Below, piece after piece: positions 35,101 through 43,823 of a stretch of DNA of 64,000 nucleotides (its first letter is position 1; every line of letters starts with the position of its first letter). The position numbers were made by a program, and so were the translations under genes. Source of the DNA: Nitrososphaeria archaeon. Its GTDB lineage: Archaea > Thermoproteota > Nitrososphaeria > Nitrososphaerales > JANXEG01. The notes under the pieces are model-generated. The model made no database searches. It worked only from the letters and a program-made list of their open reading frames with translations, and had not been told where the DNA came from. The stretch is from positions 1 to 64,000 of the forward strand of contig JARVKA010000006.1 of the NCBI GenBank assembly GCA_029775915.1. The letters are read 5' to 3'.

Positions 35101-35659
35101 AACTTTGCAAACTGCACCACCCAATAAATTGGTAGAATTTATCGATATAGTAAGAAAGAGATTAAAAGATGAAAAACAATTTTACAACTTTGGCTTTACA
35201 CATCATACCACACAAATAACCCTAAAGCGATCAAGAAGTAGTTATTCCACATTGGAATCATTATTACAAAAATTGGAAAATCAAATTGAGTTGGCGATGA
35301 AAATTAAATCTGTTGATCCTAATGAAGTGGTTTCATCCGTATTAAAGACTCATATTCTTCCCGATATCGTTGGTAACATAAAAGCATACACAACTCAAAG
35401 TATTAGATGCAAATTATGTGGTGCTCAATACCGCCGTTATCCATTAAAGGGCTCATGCTTATCATGTGGTGGCGAGCTTCAACCAACAGTTATGAGAGGC
35501 TCTGTTGAAAAATATCTTCAATTAGGCTTAAATTTATGTAAGAGGTTTGAGGTAGGTGAATATTTACGTGAACGTTTTGAGATAATCTCAGATGAACTCT
35601 CAACCCTCTTTGCACCAAAAGAAGTTAAAATTCAAAAAGAGCTTACAGATTATATTTAA
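32192..35659 (+). CDS. polC (DP2): DNA polymerase D large subunit (DP2)
   Basis: This is the catalytic subunit of the archaea-specific replicative polymerase (1,155 aa). Hallmarks are AGPIRSAGGTEAAFTLVIADYLRK, LVGEDEVGRFIEELRIYEREVGNFQY, the catalytic DPBB motif RRDCDGDQDS, the first zinc knuckles CNNCGS, CPHCGG, CPLCG and CSSC, and the C-terminal ribbon CKLCGAQ...CLSCGG, which contacts DP1 and PCNA. No intein is present. The start is GTG, inside a TGTGATATCACC element, so a repressor bound there could block expression. It follows GGGP synthase by 28 nt. Confidence 0.96.
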   Translation: MISPQAHDINQLDNLTPLPLHYRDYYHKLYKDLDSLLNIAVKARSKGFDPSLSIEAEVALDLPDRVEHLLKLPIASRLRELLSKFRTERAALIIAEEIALGKFGFLSTEDALNQAIRAGLAVVTDGVTVAPLQGISSIKIKKNDDGTSHLAIYFAGPIRSAGGTEAAFTLVIADYLRKIFGIDNYRPNLVGEDEVGRFIEELRIYEREVGNFQYKVSDKDLEFALYHLPVEINGVETDPVEVVVHRGLKRVETDRVRGGALRVLNDGIIGRSRKLLQLTRDLSIRDWEWLSELDSAKQLLSDDIRGEESHFSEVISGRPVLSTPNRLGGFRLRYGRCYNTGLATVGIHPIISILLDYPIVTGTQVKMDIPGKAATIAFVDTIDTPIVRLKDRSVVKIESVEEAEEIRDKVDKILYLGDVLISFGDFLENNVTLPPSPYVEEWWCQDLKLCMNKKFQSIEACANAIGIATSRLEDFLLKPLIIKPNLSEAFLLSELLGVPLHPKYLFYWDTLSPQEILILRQNLTVVSNDLHSCKLTIPDQSNFKEILEKLGVPHQIDKNLIKISGESAYILIKILKLGEDLPVISGWKDVTEMLSLISGIPIRKKVSVFVGMRVGRPEKAMPRKMKPPVHVLFPVGLSGGSKRDIMQAAKKVNIKVDLINLVCNNCGSNCISVKCPHCGGDVHIERKCPLCGRVVTGELCSSCKVAGQPFSLKDFPLKQSLEMAINRVKYQPSPPLKGVQGLTNPTRIPEPLEKGLLRQKYGLFVYKDGTIRFDVTNAPLTHFYPYQIGTPIEKLRELGYEKDVYGKPLESENQLLEIYAQDIILPIEAGEYLVKVAKFIDDLLVNFYGEPPCYNVKSKEDLIGHLVLGLAPHTSAGIVGRIIGFTNAQVCFAHPYWHSAKRRDCDGDQDSIILLLDVLINFSRDYLPAQIGGLMDAPLLIQPIIIPNEVQRQAHNIDIASHYPLEFYNATLQTAPPNKLVEFIDIVRKRLKDEKQFYNFGFTHHTTQITLKRSRSSYSTLESLLQKLENQIELAMKIKSVDPNEVVSSVLKTHILPDIVGNIKAYTTQSIRCKLCGAQYRRYPLKGSCLSCGGELQPTVMRGSVEKYLQLGLNLCKRFEVGEYLRERFEIISDELSTLFAPKEVKIQKELTDYI

Positions 35660-35725
35660 TAAAATTAAACATTAATTTTATCATGTGATGTGACCTATCC
35701 TGTTTGTGATATCACAATAATATCA

Positions 35726-36040
35726 CTAAAATTTAATCTCCTTTATTATCCATTTTTTACCATTTTTATAAGCTATAATCGGTTTTGCACCATACTTTTT
35801 TGCCAACCTTCCCAACTCATAACTCTCCTTCTTCGAGATGTTGTTTAAATTTTTTGAGACTTGTATAAACCACACTACATTTTTCTTAATAGCGATTAAA
35901 TCTATAGGCTTAATCTTCGATTGGGGCATGCCTCCAGCAGAACCTTGACATCTAATACAAAACCAACCCTCCCGAATCAACTTATACCTTAAAGAGTGCT
36001 CCCGTGCTCGACCTAACTTATATCCTGAAACTCTTTTCAA
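35726..36040 (-). CDS. Hjc/Hje-like Holliday junction resolvase family protein with an altered active site
   Basis: The 104-residue protein fits archaeal Holliday junction resolvases in length and order: KLGRAREHSLRYKLIREGWFCIRCQGSAG, with the catalytic Glu region E14, followed by KPIDLIAI (D47). In place of the usual E-x-K it has F-I-Q-V-S-K, so the catalytic glutamate is Gln60. The protein may be a weak or non-catalytic relative. It lies 7 nt downstream of glyA and behind PolD. Family identity is fairly sure; resolvase activity is not. Confidence 0.75.
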   Translation of the reverse strand: MKRVSGYKLGRAREHSLRYKLIREGWFCIRCQGSAGGMPQSKIKPIDLIAIKKNVVWFIQVSKNLNNISKKESYELGRLAKKYGAKPIIAYKNGKKWIIKEIKF

Positions 36041-36047
36041 AATGCTC

Positions 36048-37379
36048 TTAGCCTCTAATTTTTACATACTCATATGCATCTAACATTTTATCAAAAGCAT
36101 AATGTATCTTTTGATAACTCTTTCTAAACTCTATTACATCCCTCTTAACTTTCTCAGTAGGCTCTTTATCTATAATTACCCTCTTAATAAACTCAGCAAT
36201 TTCTCTCATATCGCTCTCTTTCATACCTAATCTTGTAACCTCTTGAGTACCCAATCTTAATCCTCCTGGATGTGTATAATGCCTACCCGCTTGTATATCG
36301 CCTGGTAATAATTGACGATTCACAATTATATTCGCTTTTTCTAACTCTCTCTCTAAAGTGCCTCCATCACCATAATCCACAATATTTAATGCGATTTGAT
36401 GGGATTCTGTAAATCCTTTTCTCTCTCCAATTACTTTAAATCCTTTTTCATATAAAGCTTGAGCTAAAGCTTTAGCATTCCTTACAACTTGCTCCGCATA
36501 TTCCTTACCAAACTTTAACATTTCTGCAAATGCTATCGCTTTACCAGCTACGCTATGAAGATGGTGATTGCTTGTGTTACCCGGAAATACCGCTTTTTTA
36601 ATTCGCTCACTATACTTCTCAAAAGATACTATAGCACCGCCTTGAGGTCCAAAAATAGTTTTATGAGTGCTAAGGGTAAGCGCATCAGCTCCTTCTCTTA
36701 ATGGATCTTGAAACTTTCCTCCAGCAATTAAGCCTGAGACATGTGCTGAATCATAACATACAAACATATCATAACTATGGAAGAAATCTGCCAATTCTTT
36801 AACTGGATGTGGGAATAAAAAGAGACTACCTCCAAACATCGCTAATTTAGGAGGATCGTGCTCATCCTTTGCCATTTTTTCTACAATCTTTTTTGTTTGA
36901 TCCACATCAATATTCATCTCATCCTTATTAAAAGCAAAATACTCAACTCTTAAACCATGCACCGCACCTGCAGTCCCATTAAAATCCTTTTTACCCATAG
37001 ATATATGCCCACCATTAGGTATGGATAAAGCTAACATACGATCATTCGGTTGTGTAAATGCTGTGTATATTGAGAGATTAGCACATACTCCAGAAGTAGG
37101 CCTTACATCAACAAATTCTGCTTTAAATAATTTTTTTGCTAACTCTATGCATAAAAGCTCCACTTGATCTATATAAACACATCCAGCATACACTCTTTCA
37201 CCAGGCCAACCTTCTGCATATCTATTCCCAAAATCACTCATTAATGCCTCTCTAACAGCTGCAGAAGGAACATTTTCACTTGCGATTAAAGGTATGCATG
37301 ATCTAAACCAATTGTGATGAGCTTCTAGTAAATCAAATATTTTATTGTAATAATCTTCTGGTGATTTTTCAATGTGCAA
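36048..37379 (-). CDS. glyA: Serine hydroxymethyltransferase
   Basis: This PLP enzyme interconverts serine and glycine with transfer of a one-carbon unit to tetrahydromethanopterin or a folate. The 443-residue protein has LIASENVPSAAVREAL, NRYAEGWPGERVYAGC, the PLP lysine in TLSTHKTIFGPQGGAI and AFDKMLDAYEYV at the end. It connects to the H4MPT pathway shown by Ftr elsewhere in the window. It is followed closely by the Hjc-like gene. Confidence 0.95.
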   Translation of the reverse strand: MHIEKSPEDYYNKIFDLLEAHHNWFRSCIPLIASENVPSAAVREALMSDFGNRYAEGWPGERVYAGCVYIDQVELLCIELAKKLFKAEFVDVRPTSGVCANLSIYTAFTQPNDRMLALSIPNGGHISMGKKDFNGTAGAVHGLRVEYFAFNKDEMNIDVDQTKKIVEKMAKDEHDPPKLAMFGGSLFLFPHPVKELADFFHSYDMFVCYDSAHVSGLIAGGKFQDPLREGADALTLSTHKTIFGPQGGAIVSFEKYSERIKKAVFPGNTSNHHLHSVAGKAIAFAEMLKFGKEYAEQVVRNAKALAQALYEKGFKVIGERKGFTESHQIALNIVDYGDGGTLERELEKANIIVNRQLLPGDIQAGRHYTHPGGLRLGTQEVTRLGMKESDMREIAEFIKRVIIDKEPTEKVKRDVIEFRKSYQKIHYAFDKMLDAYEYVKIRG

Positions 37380-37576
37380 TCTTTATCATCTCCATTTTAA
37401 AATTCCCGAAACTGATATTTAAGTTAGTACTTTTATTAATGTCAAACTTTTCGAACCTTATTACTAAATCAACTCTTTCAATCATTCTGAAATTGGAATA
37501 TCGGATCTATGGATAAAGGCATTTATCTCATTCATCTACCGATACCCTTATTATTAACCATGCTATACGCAAAATT

Positions 37577-40500
37577 GTGGATAAAAAACTACTCAAATTG
37601 ATTTTTTTATTCTTAAACATATTCATTATGCTTAGTTATTCTGTGATAGTTAATGCTGATATCGGTATAGCAAATCCAATTTTAAAGATAGATCCAAGCC
37701 TTATGGGAATAACGGAATCAAATCAATTTAATTCCCAAATTAAATCAAGTATTTTCACTACAAATATTAGTTTTAATGATACACCATCACAAATTAGAAG
37801 AGTTATTGTATTCACAAATGGTGATCTCAATAATCTCAAGAATTATATGCACATCACATATACAATAAATTATAATCGTGGGTATTTAGCATTCGGATCG
37901 ATAGATAGCTCATCTATTTATAAAATATCCACAATACCTAGTGTTAAACACATTCTACCCGATTTTGAAATCAATTATAATGAGACAAAATCACTTCTTA
38001 ATCGTAAAGTTCCTGAAACCGATCTCCTTAGAGTAAGAGAAGTAATTGGTGCTAAGCAACTTCAAGAGAAATTTGGAATTAATGGTAAGGGCGTTATTAT
38101 AGGCATAGCAGATACTGGTGTTGACTTTGGTGCGCCCGATCTTACAGTTGCAATAGCTAGAGATTCTAAAGGTTTGCCTTTACAAATCGATCCAGATGGT
38201 CAAGGTATTGTATTAACAAATGTTACATTTATCGCTAAAATCGATCCAATGGGAAGAATACAAAATTGGACCGGCCCTTTACCTAAGGGTATAAACTCAA
38301 ATGTGTATGTGAATTCAAATGGTGTATTTCTCAATTTATCGAGATTATGGTTTCGTGTTTACAATCCATGGTATCCTTATTGGGGTAGGCTTACATTTTT
38401 AGTATATTCCAATGTTGATTTTAAGATTGGTGATAACTCAACTCATTATATCGCTTCTAAGAGTGGTGTTTATCACTTTGGTGTACAAGCAAATCCTTTG
38501 GATGGCTTACTTTATCCAGCCTTAGTTGTTGATTCAAAAATCCCTGGTTTTTACGATACCGTTTATATAGACCTTTCATCAACTTACGCTGAGTTTTTAC
38601 TCATCCTTTCATATTATGATTTATTATCACCTGAGTTAAAAATTCCTCCAATTGATGCCAATTTTTATGATGAATCACCTCATAGAGTTGGTGATGGTAG
38701 CGAGGTATTGGCAAGAGACTTTACTGGGGATGGTGTAGCAGATATTAGTGCTGGACTACTTGGTGCAAGAGTTCTCGATGTATGGGGAATAATAGGTTTG
38801 GGTAAATCGAAGCAGCATTGGGACTTACCATTCGGCTTTTGGGGTGCAGTAAATGGTACCCTTTTACCAGGTTTGGATAAAAACGGTAACTTTTATGGAG
38901 TTATGCATGACTTCAACTCACATGGTACTATGGCTGCATTAAGTGCAGTTAGTAGAGGTAGAGTTGGTTATGATTTGTATAAAAATAAAACTGAGTATCA
39001 GTTGAAGGGTATAGCACCTGGAGCTTCTATAATGGCTATAAAGGTTCTTTGGTGGTCTGATGTACTTTATGGATGGATGTGGGCAAGTGGTTTTGATTTT
39101 GACAATCAAAAGAATACATGGGTATATTCAGGTGAGCATCGTGCAGATATTATTAGCAATAGTTGGAGTGTGAGAAGTTTAACATATCTTTACTCCGCAT
39201 TTGGTTATGATATCCTTAGCATTTTACAAAATGCTTTATCCATACCGAGTTACTTAGCACCAGAATTCCCTGGAACTATATTTATTAACTCTGCTGGTAA
39301 TTCTGGGTATGGTTACGGTACTTTAGGCTCACCAGCATCAGCATCCTTTAGCTTAGCTGTAGGTGCATCTACTAGTAATCATTTGTATGGTTCAATCTCC
39401 AACCTTTATTTAGAAAAGATTGAGCCGAGATTTGGTGGCGTAACAAATTATGCTGATGATATCGTTGATTTCTCAAGTCGTGGACCGAGCCATATGGGTG
39501 ATGTAAAACCAGACCTTCTTAATGTTGGAACTTATACTTTTATGCCCTTACCTCCAGCTTTTGGATTTGGTGATGGTAAAAAGGCTTTCACACTATTTGG
39601 AGGTACAAGTTTATCAGCCCCACTCACAGCAGCTACTGCTGCACTTATTATTCAAGCTTTAAGAGATTCTGGTAAGAAGGTAGAACCATTCTTAATTAAG
39701 AATATATTGATGAGTACTGCTAAAGATATTTATAATGATCCATTCACTCAAGGCGCTGGTAGGGTAGATGTTGAAAGAGCATTATCTTACGCTCTTTCAA
39801 AAAATGGCACATTTATAGCATACACTAATGCAACCTATATGAATATTTTAGAAATTATTAATGTGGCTATAACATCTTACAACTTCTCAGAAAGTAATAT
39901 CAATATAACCGCTTTACCTCTCAAGCCTCAACCTATGTCAAAATGGTTCGCAGGTAAAGTAAGAGCTGGTGAGAGTAGTAAAGCTACATTTACTATAGAT
40001 AATCCATCAAACTCTACTATAAAAGTAATGATTCAACCTACACAACTCAAACTCATTAAGCAAGTATCAATTAACTTAACTACAAAACCACATGAACTCG
40101 ATCCACTCTTAAAAGATAATGGAGGTTATATCCCAAATTATATTAACTTAACAGAGAAATTTGGTTTAATACCTGAAGAAACATGCCTTTTAGTAATAAA
40201 GGTTAATTACCCATTCGAATCCTTTTATAACACAACGATTTCTCCTCTTTACGGTGATGCTTTACGCATCGCCTCACTTTACTTTTACAATTGGAATGAT
40301 GTAAATCGAGATGGTGTAATTTGGTATAATGAAACCAGTCTTATAAATAGAGCTGGGAGTTATGGGACTATCCAAGAGGTTAGGATTAGCAATCCTCTTA
40401 AAAGAGTTATTCACACACCCCTGATAGGTGTTTATCCTGTACCAGTTTATATCTCATTTTGGTCTGGTGCAACGGATAAAAATGTTACTGCGATGAATTA

Positions 40501-42343
40501 CACACTTACTGTATACTACTATAAAAAAGCGGTATGGGATTGGATAACTATAGATAATCAAAATATTACTATTCAGCCTAAATCAAAGGCTTACTTTACT
40601 GCTACTTTAAATGTGCCATTAAATTCAAAACCTGGAGTTTATCAAGCATTTATCACTATTAATGGTAGTAACGGTCAAGTGAGTAATATACCATTCTCAG
40701 TTGTAGTCCCTATAGATTATCGTGGAAGAGATTTACCATCCTTATTTGGTGGAGTAAGAACTGTGAATGGTAGTCTTTATGACAATGGTGCAGTATATGG
40801 CGCATTTGACTTTTTTGGCTCATATTTATCAGGAGAATGGAGAGTTTATGCTATTAATATTGATGATCCTACAATTAACACAATGAGCCTTAGATTCCAT
40901 TGGTCATCAAAATATACAAGTCTCGATATATTTGCCATAGATCCTACGGGAAGGTTGATAGCTACATCAGTCCCTCCCGGAGTTTTTCTTGAAATTTACG
41001 GCTTTCCCAGCAATAATTATCTTGGTGGCGGATTATTCTTCCCTTCTCAAAATGCTGGCCCTAATATTACAATCTTACAAGTTCCAATTAATCGAACCGG
41101 CACTTACCTTATTATCATACATAATACTTTATTCTCGGGTAAAATGACTGAAGAAGTATTCATTGGTGAGCTTAAACTCACCACATTACTCCCAGATACA
41201 AAACCACCTAAGCTTTACATTACCAAACCTAAGCCTTTCGTAAAGGATAAAATTTTAATAAACTTTACAGCTATCGATGAGAATTTAATTGATGTAAAAG
41301 CTTTATTAGATGGTAAGCAATTTTTAGATTTAACTAATAAGAGTAGCATAGAGATTAATACTAAAGAGCTCGATGAAGGCTATCATACCATAATCTTTAT
41401 AGCTAGTGATACAGTTGGTCATGAAACATCTGAAGCTATCACATTTTATGTTGATAATACAAAGCCTACATTAATTATTAACACACCTAAACCAAACTCA
41501 TACCTTTCAAATAATATATTGATTAACTTTAATGTTTTTGATACCAATTTAAATAAAGTATTGTTAAAGATTGGTAATGTGAGTATAGATGTAACTGGTA
41601 AAGATAGTTATCTTTGGAATACGAGAAGTGTTAATGATGGAGCGCATATTATAACTATTGTAGCTGATGATAAGACTGGAAATTGTGTTGAGGAAACTTT
41701 TCGAGTGAATGTTGATAATACAAAGCCTGTGATAAAAATACTTGAACCAACACCTCAATCAATCTTGAATGGTGAGGTTAATATTGTGTTTAATGTGGAT
41801 GATATGAATCTCGATAAAGTATTTTTACGCATTGATAACTCAATAGAGCATGATGTAACCACTACTCAAAAATTTAATTGGGATACTAAACTACTTTTCG
41901 ATGGTACACATACTATAGAGATAATAGCTATAGATAAAGCCTCAAATATAGGTAAAGCAAGCATTAATGTTACTACTAATAATATCAAGCTTAGTATAAT
42001 TAAAATGATTGAAAGGGCTGAATCGAATATTGAATTGGTGAGATCAGCATTTATTTTAAACCCAGAAGCGAGAAGCCTAATTCAAAAATCAGAGAATGCT
42101 TTAATTGAGGCAAGATTTAGATTAGAAGAAGGTGATTATAATAAAGCAAGATTACTTATTGGAGATTCGAATTATTACATAAATTTAGCTATAAATTTAG
42201 AATCAAGTTTTATACAATTTTTACTCATGAGTTTATTAATTATCTTTAGTGTGATAATTCTCTCCCTTACTTATTTATTATGGAGGCAAAGAAAGAAATT
42301 CACTTATATTAAAAAGCATGAAAATATTACAAAATCGGATTAG
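37577..42343 (+). CDS. Large secreted subtilisin-like (S8) protease
   Basis: The 1,588-residue protein starts with GTG and a signal peptide (about 5-27). A short I9-like region spans about 70-130. The catalytic triad is D179 (IADTGVD), His about 449 (FNSHGTMAA) and Ser about 680 (GGTSLSAP), with a long insert between Asp and His as in pyrolysin/tripeptidyl-peptidase-type subtilases. A jelly-roll-like region and three Big/PKD-like modules follow (VDNTKPTLIINTPKP and similar). The C-terminus has one membrane helix (about 1545-1568) and a basic tail. It is probably membrane-anchored on the outer face and digests peptides. It ends 17 nt inside the convergent ABC-GNAT gene. Confidence 0.9.
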   Translation: MDKKLLKLIFLFLNIFIMLSYSVIVNADIGIANPILKIDPSLMGITESNQFNSQIKSSIFTTNISFNDTPSQIRRVIVFTNGDLNNLKNYMHITYTINYNRGYLAFGSIDSSSIYKISTIPSVKHILPDFEINYNETKSLLNRKVPETDLLRVREVIGAKQLQEKFGINGKGVIIGIADTGVDFGAPDLTVAIARDSKGLPLQIDPDGQGIVLTNVTFIAKIDPMGRIQNWTGPLPKGINSNVYVNSNGVFLNLSRLWFRVYNPWYPYWGRLTFLVYSNVDFKIGDNSTHYIASKSGVYHFGVQANPLDGLLYPALVVDSKIPGFYDTVYIDLSSTYAEFLLILSYYDLLSPELKIPPIDANFYDESPHRVGDGSEVLARDFTGDGVADISAGLLGARVLDVWGIIGLGKSKQHWDLPFGFWGAVNGTLLPGLDKNGNFYGVMHDFNSHGTMAALSAVSRGRVGYDLYKNKTEYQLKGIAPGASIMAIKVLWWSDVLYGWMWASGFDFDNQKNTWVYSGEHRADIISNSWSVRSLTYLYSAFGYDILSILQNALSIPSYLAPEFPGTIFINSAGNSGYGYGTLGSPASASFSLAVGASTSNHLYGSISNLYLEKIEPRFGGVTNYADDIVDFSSRGPSHMGDVKPDLLNVGTYTFMPLPPAFGFGDGKKAFTLFGGTSLSAPLTAATAALIIQALRDSGKKVEPFLIKNILMSTAKDIYNDPFTQGAGRVDVERALSYALSKNGTFIAYTNATYMNILEIINVAITSYNFSESNINITALPLKPQPMSKWFAGKVRAGESSKATFTIDNPSNSTIKVMIQPTQLKLIKQVSINLTTKPHELDPLLKDNGGYIPNYINLTEKFGLIPEETCLLVIKVNYPFESFYNTTISPLYGDALRIASLYFYNWNDVNRDGVIWYNETSLINRAGSYGTIQEVRISNPLKRVIHTPLIGVYPVPVYISFWSGATDKNVTAMNYTLTVYYYKKAVWDWITIDNQNITIQPKSKAYFTATLNVPLNSKPGVYQAFITINGSNGQVSNIPFSVVVPIDYRGRDLPSLFGGVRTVNGSLYDNGAVYGAFDFFGSYLSGEWRVYAINIDDPTINTMSLRFHWSSKYTSLDIFAIDPTGRLIATSVPPGVFLEIYGFPSNNYLGGGLFFPSQNAGPNITILQVPINRTGTYLIIIHNTLFSGKMTEEVFIGELKLTTLLPDTKPPKLYITKPKPFVKDKILINFTAIDENLIDVKALLDGKQFLDLTNKSSIEINTKELDEGYHTIIFIASDTVGHETSEAITFYVDNTKPTLIINTPKPNSYLSNNILINFNVFDTNLNKVLLKIGNVSIDVTGKDSYLWNTRSVNDGAHIITIVADDKTGNCVEETFRVNVDNTKPVIKILEPTPQSILNGEVNIVFNVDDMNLDKVFLRIDNSIEHDVTTTQKFNWDTKLLFDGTHTIEIIAIDKASNIGKASINVTTNNIKLSIIKMIERAESNIELVRSAFILNPEARSLIQKSENALIEARFRLEEGDYNKARLLIGDSNYYINLAINLESSFIQFLLMSLLIIFSVIILSLTYLLWRQRKKFTYIKKHENITKSD

Positions 42344-43778
42344 GATAATCTTTAAACTTTGGATTCTTCCATATTAAGTAGAGAGGATTTAATCTATGCC
42401 TTCTCAAAGCTTCAGCCATTGCATCTTTATCATTATTCATTACCAAAGGGATTAAGCTTTTACCTCTAAATCTCGGTGTTAAAAAATTTTTAATTATTAT
42501 CCTTTTTAACTCATTAATTCCATCTTCTGATAATTTATTAATCACATCAAGATTGTGTTTTTTACTAGAAAGTAATTGAATATCAAAGCCCATTTTTTGA
42601 AGCTTTTCTAAAATCTTTCCATAATTCTTATCAAAATCAGTTTTAATAGGTATCATGCCCGCTTTTTCAAAGAATGGATTATACTTGGCCATTACCGCAT
42701 ATACTTCAACATAAGGTTTATTAATCAAGGGTAGCGTCTCTTTTACCAATTTTACACCTAAACCTATACTTCGATACTTCGGTGCGATTATAACTCTCCA
42801 AATTCTTGTAAAATCACAATTCAAAAGTTTTAATTTTTTAGAAGTTGGCTTGATATTGTAGTGTGGTAAAATTAAATTTCTCGCTTTAATATTCCAATAA
42901 GGAGAACCATAAGCTATTACACCAATAATCTCATTATCGATTTTCGCAACGTAAAATTTATTAACAAATGTTGGTAATGGTGAATAACTTCGATAATGGA
43001 ATTGCTCTAAAGCCTCATAATCTTTTCTCGACCCCTTAATTATTTTCACATCTTTTAATATACTACATTCTCTTGGCTTGTATTGGAATCTTTTCACATA
43101 AACCTCACTCCCAAATCTTTTATCTATGTGAATATTTGGATTCAAATCCTCAAGCAAATCCTTATGGGTTGTGGCAATGAGTAATGTTTTACCTAATCTT
43201 CTTGCCAATTTTTGCACACAATAAGCTACAACTCTCGCTGTAATTCTATCCAATAAAGCGGTAAAATCATCGAATACCCATGTCTTTGCTTTATGTTGGT
43301 TCATTATCCACGCAATTCTGAAGCGATACTTTTGCCCATCCGATAATTCAGAGTATTTTCTTAAAAAGAGAAATGCATCATTCAATCCAGCCATGCTTAA
43401 AATATTAATCGCCTCAGAAGTATCTTTACCAACACAATCAATAATAGGTTTATCAGCAAGAGTTTTAATTATTATTGGCTCAATGAATTTATCGATTAAA
43501 ACTTCTTTAAACTCATCACAATTGCTCATTTGATCAGCTAATTCTTTGAGAAGTGTGGATTTGCCCCCTCCACTATCACCCGTTATGTAAATTACATCAC
43601 CAGGATTAATTTCAATGATGAAGCCTTTATACACATCGAATACTTTTTCTTCATCAATACCTAAACCAAATGCCTCAGAAATTTCAATCGTTCTTTTCGT
43701 AATTATTGATCGTGTTGTGAAGCTCTTATCAACTTTAAATTCTCTTCTTGATTTTTTTAAGCGAATTAAGAATCTCAT
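42327..43778 (-). CDS. ABC-type ATPase fused to a GNAT-like acetyltransferase domain (COG2401-like)
   Basis: Residues about 40-225 form an ABC ATPase: Walker A GDSGGGKST (67-75), signature LSDGQKYR and Walker B TWVFDDF. Residues about 245-430 resemble a GNAT acetyltransferase (FYVAKIDNEIIGVIAYG, then RIWRVIIAPKYRSIGLGVKLV as the acetyl-CoA loop). Fusion of these two is known as the COG2401 architecture in archaea and some viruses; its function is unsettled. It begins 45 nt after terL on the same strand, so it is probably the last gene of the particle operon. No transmembrane partner is nearby, so it is not a transporter. Confidence 0.8.
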   Translation of the reverse strand: MRFLIRLKKSRREFKVDKSFTTRSIITKRTIEISEAFGLGIDEEKVFDVYKGFIIEINPGDVIYITGDSGGGKSTLLKELADQMSNCDEFKEVLIDKFIEPIIIKTLADKPIIDCVGKDTSEAINILSMAGLNDAFLFLRKYSELSDGQKYRFRIAWIMNQHKAKTWVFDDFTALLDRITARVVAYCVQKLARRLGKTLLIATTHKDLLEDLNPNIHIDKRFGSEVYVKRFQYKPRECSILKDVKIIKGSRKDYEALEQFHYRSYSPLPTFVNKFYVAKIDNEIIGVIAYGSPYWNIKARNLILPHYNIKPTSKKLKLLNCDFTRIWRVIIAPKYRSIGLGVKLVKETLPLINKPYVEVYAVMAKYNPFFEKAGMIPIKTDFDKNYGKILEKLQKMGFDIQLLSSKKHNLDVINKLSEDGINELKRIIIKNFLTPRFRGKSLIPLVMNNDKDAMAEALRRHRLNPLYLIWKNPKFKDYPNPIL

Positions 43779-43823
43779 ATTATAAAGAAACTTTCTTAAT
43801 AATTCTACATTGATTTACACATG

